The notes beneath the pieces were generated by a model. It worked only from the letters and a program-made list of their open reading frames with translations, was not told the origin of the DNA and made no database searches. A stretch of 64,000 nt of DNA from Piper betle. Taxonomy: Eukaryota > Streptophyta > Magnoliopsida > Piperales > Piperaceae. This document shows, piece after piece, positions 47,430-58,600 of this stretch; the first letter of the stretch is position 1, and every line of letters begins with the position of its first letter. Location of the stretch: assembly GCA_033002965.1 (NCBI GenBank), contig JAURVB010013508.1:124001-188000 (forward strand), read 5' to 3'. A program made the translations under genes and the position numbers.

Positions 47430-48330
47430 TCAATAGTAACCTACTAGTCCAAGGAAACTTCGGATATCCGTGACTGACTTGGGTTGTGGCCAATCAGTAT
47501 CTGCTCTCACTTTTGATTGATCCACTGTGACTCCCACCTTTGAGACAACATGTCCGAGGAATTTCACCTCCTCCAGCCAGAAGTCACACTTTGATAACTT
47601 GGTGAAGAATTGATTCTCCCTCAAAACTTGAAGAGCAATGGACAAGTGTTTCCCATGGTCCTCCTCATTATTTGAATAGACCAGAATGTCATCCACAAAC
47701 ACAATAATAAACTTATCCAAGTATTCATGGAACACTGTGTTCATAAGTGACATAAAGGCCGCTGGTGCATTTGTCAGACCAAAAGGCATAACCAAAAACT
47801 CATAATGTCCATATCGAGTTCGGAAAGCCATTTTCTGTATGTCAAATTCCTTCACCCGAAGTTGATGATATCCGGACCGCAAGTCTATTTTTGAGAATAT
47901 TCTGGTTGTTTTCAACTGATTAAATAAATCATCAATCCTCGGTAAGGGGTACCGATTCTTGATTGTCACTTGATTGAGCTGGCGATAGTCAATACACAAT
48001 CGAAGTGAGCTATCCTTCTTCTTGATGAAAAGAACAGGGGCTCCCCAGGGTGAAGTACTTGGTCGGATGAAGCCTGCCTGCAACAGCTCTTCTAATTGAC
48101 TCTTTAACACCTTGAGTTCCGCTGGAGCCATGCGGTATGGTGCTTTAGAAATTGGTGATACTCCATGTGCTCGATCAATGACAAACTCCACCGCCCGCTT
48201 AGGAGGTAATCCTGGAAGTTCAATTGAAAATACGCTGAAAATTTTGCTACCACTGGAATCATGGACGAGTTGGGTTTGGACTCAAACTCCTCAAGAGTTT
48301 CCAAAAGGCTTTACAACCCTCACCAAACCA
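47430..48330 (-). pseudogene. Reverse transcriptase of the D chromovirus
   Basis: 253 uninterrupted codons at 47430-48191. Motifs in order: [51 protein letters not shown] (catalytic Asp), [21 protein letters not shown] (catalytic DD in FVDD form), [11 protein letters not shown]. Residues upstream (48104-48304) are in another frame. This is the best-preserved stretch of the element and the most suitable for phylogenetic placement. Confidence 0.93.
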
Positions 48331-48399
48331 CTTAGTTGCCTCACTAACTGACACAATACAAGAGGATGGATCATTCCATGACCCTTGGAAAATGACCCC

Positions 48400-48790
48400 C
48401 ATCTCACAATTACAAGGTTTCGTCAACACTCTCCTCCCTTTTCAGTCGAGAAAAGCCTGGTGTGGAGACAACCAGTCTATTCCCAATAGTACATCAAAGC
48501 TTATTATCCCATAGACAATGAAATTCCATACATAGGGTTTCCCTTGTATATCCAAGGATAGGTTAGTCACTCCTAACGTTGTGACTTCCCCGTCTCTCAT
48601 TGCAGTCTTGGGTAATGTAGACATTTGGAGTCCTAAACTCTTCTAATCGGGTTGATAGGAACAAATGTGTACACCCCGAGTCAAATAAAACATCCACACT
48701 AACACTTTGAATCGGAATTTTACCTCGAACTGTGTGGTCATCGTCCTCAGCGTCCTCGATTTTGACTGCAAAAAGTTTTGCCTTCCCTTT
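48400..48790 (-). pseudogene. Aspartic protease
   Basis: VLFDSGCTHLFLS at about 48650-48690 is the active site (DSGAT normally; Ala is Cys here). A frameshift follows, and 48442-48624 supplies LSLDIQGKPY and SFDVLLGIDWLSPHQAFLD, the flap/C-terminal end seen in gypsy proteases. It lies directly after the zinc knuckle in the same frame as the gag end. Confidence 0.85.
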
Positions 48791-49562
48791 GTCCACCGAT
48801 TTTGCAGGTGCTGGGTAGCGATTAGGAGCTGGTGTCTTCTCCTTTTCAGGTTGCTCTTGTTGTTGCTTCAGGGGCTGACGACACTCGTTTTGCAGGTGTC
48901 CCGTCCTTCCGTAGTTGTAGCACCGATGGGGCTCACTGCATAGCCCTGAATGCATCTTGTTGCAATTTTTACATAGTCAATACGGAATCTCCTGAAACTT
49001 CCTTTTGCAGTTCCCATCGACATTCCATTGATAGTTCTGCTGCTGGTGTTCTGCAGACCGGTTTTTGCTACTACCCTGGTTGGCATTCTTATGTTGCATA
49101 GTAGCCTTCCCCTGTTTCTGTGCACAGACATAGTCGTACACCAACTCATGAGTAGTGGCTGCCTCAATCACTTCGGTTATAGTGCCTCTTGGCGCCGTAG
49201 CAACCCTACTCCTCAATTCTGGCTTCAACCCCCAGAAAAATTTGTCTGCTCTGGCCCGGGCAGTTGCCAGACTCCCAGGTGCAAATCTCTCCAATTGCAA
49301 GAAATTTTTTGCATACTCTCGGACTGAATCATCCCTCTGAGTTAGAGTGGCAAATTCCAGTGCTTTCTTCTAGACAACAGACTCAGGAAAATATTGTCCA
49401 TTGAAAGCTGTTACAAATTCCGCCCAAGGAATGGACGAAATCTCCCGTTGATGGAATGCAGTCTTCTCCATGGACTTCCACCAATAAGATGCTTCCTCCT
49501 GAAGCATGCATGTCGCCAACCTCACTTGATGGCGATGAGGCACACAGAGAGCTCTAAATGTT
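48791..49562 (-). pseudogene. Gag (capsid and nucleocapsid), N-terminus missing
   Basis: 49370-49562 contains HRHQVRLATCMLQEEASYWWKSM, the hallmark of gypsy capsids. 48977-49300 contains FAPGSLATARARADKFFWGL and LRSRVATAP. 48790-48955 holds the zinc knuckle CYNYGRTGHLQNEC, in which the second Cys is Tyr, so zinc binding would be impaired. Frames differ between the pieces and a stop lies near 49370. Upstream residues come from LTR sequence joined at 49563, so the native start is gone. Confidence 0.87.
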
Positions 49563-51098
49563 GATGCATTACACAATTTACGCACATAATACAACCCCGT
49601 GTCGGACTGAGTCAATTCTTTGACCCCGGTTGCACTCGGTGCATGGTGGTCGAATCTGGGCTCAGGCCGACCTAGGCTACCAACAAGGAAAGTACGATGT
49701 TCTACCTATTATACGTACCTGACTTGTGATTTCGTCTGACTGTGATCCGCTAACCCTAATCTGAATGAGGGCATAAAATTATACATTAGTATAATTTTAT
49801 TTGCATGAACCTACATGCAACTACATGACTAATATACTATCAATTTTTAAATGATGTAATTAGTTCATGTTAGTCTTCATTACTTATTAAATTTTCAGCA
49901 ATTCTGATGATAATTAATTATTAATTATCCCCATCCAAATCCCCATTAACTAGTTGATAATTTAATTATTAACATGTCCCATACTTAATTCTTTTGTATT
50001 TACCTTATATTCTAACTCGACCGCATCGAGTTCTCCCATATTTACCTGGTTGCCATTCTACTTTAACAATTCATTTAACGACCCTAAAGCTCCCAGCTTT
50101 ATTGTAGTCAACCAGCGAAAGCCAGTATTTTCACCATGCATGGCGACCAACCAGTAACGTGGCGGCCTCCATTCGCTGCTATGGCGTCTCCAACTTGGCC
50201 ACCACATGGCAACCCTCAACCAGTCCTTGGCGACCCCATTCCGGCCACCCAATCAGCAACCCCGACCTGACCATGGTGACTCCATGTCGGTCACATAATC
50301 AGCCCATGACCCATGGCGACTACCCTAGTCGGCCACATAAACAGCACCCGACCAGACCCATGGCGGCTCCCCTTGCACCACCATGACGACGACCCTCTAG
50401 CACCACCATGACGACGACCCTCTAGCACCACCACGGCGGCGCCCCGACCAGCATGGCTGCACCACCACACCGACACCGACCTGTTCTCCCCTCGGATTTC
50501 AGACCTGCGTGCCTCCTCGACGGTCTGTTTTGGCCCTCCAAGGTGACTCCATCCGGCCAGCATCACCGTCGGGAGCAATTCCCACCTCCAGCACGTCAAC
50601 CCCGCACCATGGAAGGAAACATGGCGTGGTTGCTGCTGGAAAACAGCAGGACGTCCTCCTGGTTTTCTTCTTCCCTTGTTGATTTCTCATTTAATTCTTA
50701 TGTTTATCATGTTTATGATTTATGCAACATGTGTATGCATGCAACAAAAGAAAAAGAAAGGAAAGGAAGAAGAATTACCCGAGCGAAGGAGGAAGCCGGC
50801 GTCTGTCTGAAGAGAAATTATGTGGATGACACCCTCCCCTTCTCTTTATATAATGTCATGAAGGCTAGGGTTTGTGAAAACTTACTTCGCCCGTATTTCA
50901 CTTAATCGAGTAACCGGGTAATCGATATGATTCACTTTATTGTTTAAACGGTTTGATTCCGCTTGACCGATTAAACAATAATGTAATCGGTTCAAATACT
51001 TTTCACTTAACCGGGTAATTCATAGTTAACCGGTTGACGGTAAATAATTTGTATGGAAAAAATAAATTTTCTAACATTCGATCCCACTGCCATGAGCG

Positions 51099-51150
<52 letters not shown>

Positions 51151-51172
51151 CTTTTTTTTCCGGGTCTTTACA
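49563..51172 (-). repeat. 5' LTR (family D), end side deleted
   Basis: Sense start at 51172 (CGGGTCTTTACA on plus), running to 49563, where it joins gag. Compared with 11112-13791, about 0.7 kb of LTR end is missing. It contains the GC-rich core (50140-50620), a CTAGCACCACCATGACGACGACC repeat (50380-50445) and a long (TTA)n run. It abuts a C LTR at 51173. Confidence 0.8.
51102..51150. repeat. (TTA)n microsatellite in the 5' LTR
   Basis: About 16 units; the 3' LTR has only about 6-7 units at 45231-45250, so the run changed length after insertion. Confidence 0.95.
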
Positions 51173-51431
51173 GGACCAAACTGATTCTTAATTTGATTAA
51201 TTTGGTAAACCTGAACTTAAGCGGAATGGACTTACTCTAGGTGTCATAAGATGAAAAACATGCCTCAATGAATGTATGAAATGCACAACCTAGGAGAATG
51301 TTAAGTGAATGATATGATGGTAAAAATTATCACAATGCTATCGATTTAAATATTAAAAAAAATCCTATAAATAAACAAACAATGTTTCCCCTAAAAGTGC
51401 AATTAAGAAACCACCATGTCCATATTATATC

Positions 51432-51472
<41 letters not shown>

Positions 51473-54024
51473 ATCTATATATATAAAATAACAAGACCAA
51501 TCACAACATCCCATTCTATCATCATCATAATCCTAACAGGGTCTTGACCTATCTACCATTCAAATTCACATAACATGTTAACCATGCATTAAACGTCATC
51601 AAAATATATATCAAAATTTTTTTACATTCACTAGCATTGCAAATAAGTGTCCTATTCTTAGGTATGTGTGTGGAAGGATATCACTGCTCATTCATCAAGT
51701 CCAGCATATCCAATTCTGTTTGATGCTCACCTACATATATAACAGAAAACCGTAAGCAACGATTGTTACTCATCTATAAAATAACTAATGTGAAGCTATC
51801 AATGAGAGCTAACTCTCACTGCAATGAAAACATGCATACACTTCGCCAGAACCCAAACTGCTTGGTTTGATGCCCCTCTCGACATTTTTGCAATTTTCTT
51901 TTGTCCCTCGGGACTATTAAGTAAATTCTAAACCCTCTCTGATCCCCCATATTTCTCCTTTCATCAAGTATGAAGGCCTAATACTCTCAGGCAATCACCT
52001 TTTGTACCCTTTAACCACAAATCTAGATGTGCATTGTACTAAACAGTACCCGTAAACCCCATGTTTCTCCTGGTGTCAAGAACTCAAAATTTGGGTTGTA
52101 AGGATCCCTCAAGAATAGAACAACCCCCTCAATAAGCTAAAGCCCACTTTGACTTGCACGTGCACATGCTCATAGTACGTGTAAATCATTTTCTCCAGCT
52201 CTCGTCTCACTAAAAACTCAATAAAAGTCATACATAGGCCTAAGAAGGGATTTAATATTTTAGGCCCGAATGCAACCTGGGGTGGATCTTATTTTCGAAA
52301 TCATCCTCGAGGGATCTCATCCTTGAGGGGTCTGATAAATCGGTCAGCTAAAATGGCCATGTTAAGTGGGGTCCGATAAATCACCATTTAACATGTCCTC
52401 TAACACACAATCCAAAGCAACAATAGAAGAGATCGACAATCAAGAGTACAAGTCCTAAATGGACTTGGTAGAAGATCCGAACGTATCGCGCCAATGTGGC
52501 AAGTTCCTACACCGAACCTACACAAACAAGACTAAATTCTAAAGCCCATGTACACCCATATGATGCATTAATGGCATGATGGATAAATCAAACAACACTA
52601 GGGCAATCATATCTATCTAGATCAAAATCCTAATAATCATGTCATATGACTCTATATTCCTAGGTGATCATGTCATTAACATCACAAATTTGTTAATATG
52701 TAATTTAAACATATCAATTAACTAAATAAAGATCATAATTTTTGATAATCAAACTAATACTAAATTATGACAACTTAAACATTAGAACTAGATTATAATT
52801 CACAAGTCTAATTATCTAACTTTATTAACAGCAATCATCGATATGCACATATTTTTAATTAACTATTTAAAAATTTCTCATAATTACAATGATGCACAAG
52901 CTAATGATGATCAATAATATAAAATGAAATAAAAACTAAATTTTCATACCTAAGTCAACGATTACATGGTGATTACGTGGCGACGGCGGCGTCAGTCACT
53001 ATTGCTGGTGTTGTGAGAAGGAGACGATGACTGTGGTTATTGTCCCACGAGTGAGACTGGTAAGGGGGTGTAGCTCGAGGTGGTTGAGTTGCCAATAGCT
53101 GGCAACGACAATGGTTGTGGCCGGCTAAGCGGGGGGGCGTGGCTAGATGGTGGTGCATCCTAGGGAGAGGTGAAAAGGGCTAGCGGAGGTTGAGGTCGGC
53201 TGGGAGGAGGGGGCGGTGGGGAAGCGGGGGGCGCGGGGGGGTTGAGGGGGCAATGTACGGTGTGGTTGACGGTGGTGGCGACGGTGGGGGAATGATCGGG
53301 AAGGATTAGGGAAGGGCTGGGGTGTGTCCCCGGAGGTCGTTGCCAGAGTGGGTCGGCGGCTGTGACGCCTGCAAGGGCGTGGCGACTGTGAAAGGATACC
53401 GGGGAGAAGGGGAAGCAAGGAAGGGGTGAAAGGAGGTGGGGGTGAGGCCGGTGACAACGAGGGGATGTCACGAGGGTGGTGGCGGTGACCAGCGACGGCG
53501 ATGTCACCAGCAAGAGTTGGGAAAAAAGTGTTAGGCAGCGGCATTTCTTGGAGCAAACCGGGGAAGAAGAAAAGAAAAGGTTGGGGACTGTTTTGTAAAT
53601 AAAACTTGAATTGCTCCCAACCCGAGTCAATAATAATAAATAAATTCTAAACAAAATAAAATAAATATGATAAATTACTGTAGAAAAAAATATGCTCAAT
53701 AAAATAAAATAACATGTTCTAAACCTACCAACCCACCCAAAATCCTATCTAACGCATCCTAACATTATAAACGACCTAATTATAATATATACGGTCTCAA
53801 GCATGAAATAAAAACAATCTAGCATATATTGTCATATATTTTGATAACTCATTTTCCTATTGTATTACTAATGTTATCATCATACACTCGGGTACACCCC
53901 ATAGCTCATAACACACAACCGGCCTCGGCTCGACACATGTATTTCGAAATGACTTGACTCGGATTGACAACTGAACAAATTGGTACACGAGTATAAAACT
54001 CTTACTCGAGTAACGGGTTTTACA
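51173..54024 (-). repeat. 3' LTR of family C
   Basis: Parallels 17040-19822: GGTGTCAYAAGATG (51240), start of the poly(A)-like module with GGGATCTCATCCTTGAG (52310-52330) and ATGGCC..GTTAAGTGGGGTCCGATAAA (52350-52372), GC-rich core 52970-53560, then a GACTCGGGTTGGGAGC block. Long minus frames in the core (53143-53556, 53160-53699) are Pro/Ser/His-rich, overlap each other, and are not taken as genes. Confidence 0.8.
51434..51486. repeat. (AT)n microsatellite with CTAT interruptions
   Basis: Eighteen AT units, then a CTATCTATAT interruption and more AT, within the C LTR. Confidence 0.9.
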
Positions 54025-54062
54025 ACCTTCCCTCCTTATAAAAAATTTCATCCTAGAAATTT
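54025..54062 (-). other. Polypurine tract of the C element
   Basis: On the minus strand: a TCTAGGATGAAATTTTTTATA stretch then AGGAGGGAAGG, next to the LTR start. It fixes the sense of family C LTRs as minus here. Confidence 0.75.
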
Positions 54063-55340
54063 TAAATCAAGGAGGTTTGACTAACACACACTATCTATAC
54101 AACTGAAATCTTTAGCCAGAATTCCATGTGAATTAGCTGGTTACTCAAACAATTCTTGATATCTTCTCTTGATCTCATCTTCGCATTCTCATGTAGACTC
54201 TTCAACTCCTCATCAAGTCCACTGCACTCGTACCAAGGGAATTTCCTTTTGTCTGAGATTCTTCATCCTACAATCGACGACCTTCACAACATTCTATTTA
54301 TACATCAAGTCGGGGCGAAGCTCTATCTCTCAGAAGCTGATGATGTGCGAGTTGTCAAGATGATACTTCTTCAATGGGATACGTGGAATACGTCATGGAC
54401 AGCTGATAGGTGAGGCGGTAATGCAAGGTGATAGGCCACTTGGCCGATGCTCTCTAGAACATCGATGCGCCAAAATATCAAGGACTGAGTTTACCTTGCT
54501 TACCAAATCTCATATTTCCTTCGGTTGGGTAGACCTTAAGGAGAACGTGATCTCCAACCGTGAGGTGAATCTCACGTCGATGCTGGTCGGCATAGCTCTT
54601 TTGTCGGTCCTGAGCTGATTTCATTCTCTCTCAGATTCTCATCACTACCTCGTGTGTCTGCTGAATCATCTCTAGACCAACCACCATTGGCTCACTGCCT
54701 TGAACCTAACACACTAGAGATCTGCACAACAAATGCTTCAAATGGTGACATTCCAATGCTAGCCAAATAATTGTTGTTGTATGCAATTTCCACTAAGTGC
54801 AAGTGTTCTTCCCAACTACCTCCAAAATCAAGCATACATGCCCTGAGCAAATCCTCAAGGATTTGAATGGTCTTCTCGAATTGACCATCAGTCTGGGGGT
54901 GAATGCAGTGCTGAGCATTGACTCTATGCCCATGGCTCTCTGAAATGCTCTTAATAATATAGATGTAAACTGTGGATCTCTATCCGATATATTCTTCAAA
55001 GGCACCCCATGTAGTCATATTATTTGATCTCTATATAATGTTGCCAAAGTGGTCAGTGATCTCTATATAATGTATCCATCCTGATTGGTATGAAATGTGC
55101 ACTTTTTGTCAGTTGATCCACTATAACCCACACGACATGTCTCTGCTGACGGGTCTTAGGCAAATTTATCACAAAATCATATGCTATACTCTCCAACTTC
55201 CACTCTAAGATCTCCAATGGTTGTAGAGTTCCATAGTGTCGAATGTGCTTAGCTTTCACCTGTTAGCAAATCAAACACCTGGTGCCTATATCAAAAACTT
55301 CCCTCTTTAATCATGGCCACCAATATGATTGTTGAACATC
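54063..55340 (-). pseudogene. Integrase remnant of the C element
   Basis: 55053-55259: EWKLESIAYDFVINLPKT (first catalytic Asp retained) and VIVDQLTKSAHFIPIR. 54793-55005: LKNISDRDPQFTS (second Asp), then a decayed block that normally holds the Glu (TPRLMVNSRRP in place of HPQTDGQSER), so the third catalytic residue is lost. Downstream text (54550-54790) corresponds to the GPY/F part with many stops. Around 54100-54500 I see only fragments. Confidence 0.8.
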
Positions 55341-56060
55341 ATGATACATCTTTATTCTATTTGGTTGCACTATGCACCTCGAAGTGTGGGCTTCATGAAG
55401 AATAGTATTGCAAAGTTCGGAGTAGTGGGGGATGTCAGGTACGAAAAGATGGCCTCTTAGTTTGACTAATCTATCTGCATCTCTGGCCAGATCTCTGTAA
55501 ATTCTTTGCTCTAACCACTAACTCAACTACTCATCTTCTTGTGTGGCCTTGATCAGTTCAAGTGTACTAGGTTGAATCAAGAGTCTTTCCATCATTCCCA
55601 CTAACTACCTTTGGCCTAAATCATTATGAGTCATTGAAACTGCTGCTATTCCCATTGAATTAAGAAATGGATTCCTACTTAAAGCATTTGCTACTACATT
55701 CGCCTTACCCTCATGGTACGCGATGTCAATCCCAAAATCAGACAATAGTTCTAGCCATCTCCTATGTCTAATGTTCAGATCTTTCTGTATAAAGATGTAC
55801 TTCAGACTTTTGTAATTAGTCAAAAATTTGAAGGAAGTCCCATAGAGGTAATGTCTCCATGTTCTGAGGACAAAGATCACAACTGCAAGTTCTAAGCATG
55901 AGGAAGTTATGCACATGCACCTGTAGCTGACGAGCTGGATAGGCAATAACTCTCTCTGGGACAAGACACATCCAAGCCAACTCTTGATGCATCTGTGTAG
56001 ACCACAAAATCATCTTGTCCTACTGGCAAAGTGAGAATAGGTGCTGAAGTCAATCTCTCC
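55341..56060 (-). pseudogene. RNase H remnant and spacer of the C element
   Basis: 55605-55964: LELAVVIFVLRTWRHYLYG (Glu), FLTNYKSLKYIFIQKDLN (second Asp changed to Asn), YHEGKANVVANALSR (last Asp changed to Asn). Two of the catalytic acids are therefore gone. The linker to integrase (55341-55604) is only weakly readable. Confidence 0.8.
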
Positions 56061-56485
56061 TTTAGTGTTCTAAGGCTTTACTCATTCTCATTTGTCCATA
56101 AAAAGTTTTCCTCCTTTCTATTCAATCGGGTAAGAGGGGCTGCTGTAGAGGAGAAACCCGGGATAAATCTCTGGTAGTACCCTACTAGACCAAGGAAACT
56201 TTGCACTTCCGTTGGTGTTCTAGGCTGCTTCTACTGTACAATTGCCTCTATCTTCACCGAATCTATTGAAAATGTGTCCTAAGAAGTTGACTTCTAAGAG
56301 CCAGAAGTTACATTTTGAGAATATCCCATATAATCTGTGTTCCCTCAGAATCTATAGTACAGTTCAAACATGCTGCTCATTCTCTACTCTAGATGAAGAG
56401 TACACCAAGATGTCATCCACAAAGACTATTACGAATTGATCTAAGTATGCGCTAAACACTCTCTTCATCACTTTCATGATTTAAG
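56061..56485 (-). pseudogene. Reverse transcriptase C-terminal remnant of the C element
   Basis: Minus strand, several frames: [13 protein letters not shown] text at about 56390-56430, FWLLEVNFLGH near 56290-56315, and [11 protein letters not shown] near 56165-56200. The fingers and first palm motif are absent because the frame stops at the A LTR border near 56485. Confidence 0.75.
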
Positions 56486-58045
56486 CATTATGAATGAGTT
56501 CGAGCCAGATTAATTTTAATAATAAGAGTATGGGGCCCAGATGACCATACGAGCAGGTTATGGTGGCTGAGTATGCCGGACATTCATATGATAGATGCAC
56601 CAGAACATGAGTTATCAGGGGTTTGAGGCCCATTTAAACTTCTTGCCTTGATTCTCACCTATAGAGCCATTTTTAGGTCTCGAGTTAGTTTTGACTTTGG
56701 ACGGTCTTGATCTGAGTTTTTCGTCCATATGTATATTGCATATACCCATAGGTGGTCCGCATTAGGCCACAAGTTGTCAAACTTCTAGATCGTACCACAT
56801 GGCAAGATATGAGCCATACACTCACCCTTAGCTTCACCCATTTATTTCCAAAGATTCCCATGATTTGGATGGTTTTCACATTAGAGCTGTGACCACATTG
56901 TCTCATTGCCAGCGAGACCTCAGCCCTCCTCTGGCAACTGGATCGGTAATGCTGTGTCCATCTCGCGGCTGGCTATCAATCCGTACACCAGTGCCACTGG
57001 CAACAGTATTTTTGCAATTGATTTCCACCACCGCCACCACTCTTTTGGGCTATTTTCTGGTGGCAGCAAGTGTCTTCTAGTGAAGCCAATGACCCTCACA
57101 ACTTCATCTTGCCGATATCTACATTTTGTGGCTACCCACGACCACTGCTGTGGTCACGATCGCCACCAGCGACGCTACCATACCCAGTGGTGATACCACC
57201 ACTTCCCAATTGTTTTCCAGCCAGCCAATGGCACACTCCACCGATTATCACCACCAGCACCTCCACCTTGATGCCCCATGTTGATCTTAACTGGCTACAA
57301 GCCTAGCCTCACCACCGACGGAGTTTTCTGGCAACGGGCACCGCCACCCTTTGTCAAGCCTGCTTACCCGTTTGCCCATGATCACGTCCGTCTGGCCATG
57401 TCCAACTCTTCCAGTTGTGTTCATGTCCATGTCCATCACTCCAAACCAGCCCAGCCGACCCTACCCAATAATTAATTTAACCAAGACCAAGTTGGCTTGG
57501 CCCAAATCGATATGGTTCAGCTCAGTTCGGTCCCGTTCAACCTGTTTTCAGTCGTTTCTCGACCATTTTTGGTAATTTGAGAACCCTATATTAGTTTATA
57601 TGCATATTCATATTGTTTAGCATTTTTGGATATTATGAGTATTTTTCTTTATTTATTAATTATTTTATTTATTTATTTATTCATAATTATTCATTTCTTA
57701 TTATTTATATATTTGTTGACTATGATGAATGATTATGTGACTAATTATTGCTATTGATATTGCATTTAATCATAGGTATTATTTTTGTTCATGTTTTTCT
57801 TACTTTGTTTAATTAATTGATTGATTATTAATTATTTATTACTCGTGTTATTATATATACATAATTAGGCGTATTTTCGTATATTTAATAGTTATGTTAA
57901 TATTCTTCATGATTAATTAATATTAGTTATTTATTTAATTATTTATTTATCTATTGATTTATTTAATTAATTATTTTTTTGTTTATTTAATTATTTATTT
58001 GTATAATAACACGAGTATATATGATATTTAGTCGTGTCTAATCGT
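56486..58045 (+). repeat. Family A LTR, sense plus, both ends missing
   Basis: Start blocks from GAGTTCGAGCC, a ~150-base deletion near 56615 (GTTATCAGGGG joined to TTTGAGGCCC), TATA-like block (56725-56745), GC-rich core (56870-57470), TTTA-rich tract (57640-58020). It stops in the AT-rich tract, before the poly(A)-like module. Frames in the core are not conserved with other copies. Confidence 0.7.
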
Positions 58046-58600
58046 GTATTTACCCAATTTTAGTTTTTCTCTATTTGGGTTAGTATCGAGACAATTCGAG
58101 CAAGTTCGAGCCAAGCTAATTTTTAGAATATTAGTATGAGGCCTTGATATATGCATAACATATATGCATGTTATGGAGGCTGAGTATGCATGACATGCAT
58201 ATGATAGTTTCAATTATGATATAATAGAGCTGGAGTTATCAGTGTATACATGAGGTATACATATGTTTTTCATAAGTTAGCTAGGATTTTAGGCCTATAT
58301 CTTGGGTGCTTCAGCGTTTAAAATCCGTTTGGGATTTTCTACGTTTTTCATTTGCATGCAGCGTAGGAATTTCGGATCACTTGATTGTGCCCTTGTGGGC
58401 CCATCTTGATTAAGTTCAGCGTTGAAGGCCTATTTAACCTTCTTGCCTCAATTCCCGCTTATTGAGTCACTTTTAGGATTCGAGTTAGTTTCGACTTTGG
58501 ACGGTCTCGATCCGAGATTTCTGACCAAATGTATATTGCATATACCCATTGGTGGGTCCTACTAGACCACAAGTTGTTAGACATTTAAATCGTGCCATAT
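58046..58600 (+). repeat. Second A LTR start fragment, sense plus
   Basis: Begins at a mutated ACCCAATTTTAGTTTTTC block close to the LTR start and runs through GGCCTATATCTTGGG, CATTTGCATGCAGCGTAGG and the TATA-like block to about 58600. It is in tandem, same orientation, with the previous A fragment and is then cut by a D LTR. Confidence 0.65.

Larger units (their letters stand above)
44434..51172 (-). mobile_element. Family D chromovirus (Ty3/gypsy, Tekay/Del-like), broken
   Basis: 3' LTR part 44434-45272, polypurine tract 45273-45307, pol and gag 45383-49562, 5' LTR part 49563-51172. The two LTR parts are about 97% identical over the ~300 bases I compared by eye (45000-45270 versus 50890-51170), so insertion is fairly recent. 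Both LTRs have lost their end side, and the primer site, leader and gag N-terminus are gone. Domain order (gag, protease, RT, RNase H, integrase, chromodomain-like tail) and very long LTRs suit Tekay/Del chromoviruses. Confidence 0.85.
51173..56485 (-). mobile_element. Family C gypsy element, older and truncated
   Basis: 3' LTR 51173-54024 (about 70 bases of the end missing at the D border; start CGGGTTTTACA at 54024), polypurine tract 54025-54062, and a decayed pol on the minus strand up to about 56485. The 5' LTR, gag, protease and N-terminal RT are missing, replaced by A LTR sequence. It gives family C an identity as Ty3/gypsy. Confidence 0.8.

Noticed and set aside
50453..50905. 150-codon plus frame with a short hydrophobic stretch
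   Set aside because: It is antisense to the D LTR and recurs only because the LTR is duplicated (44811-45035 has the same tail).
53160..53699. 179-codon Pro/Ser/His-rich minus frame
   Set aside because: Same C LTR core position as 18952-19416 but an unrelated product. Overlaps another frame of 137 codons. Compositional artefact.
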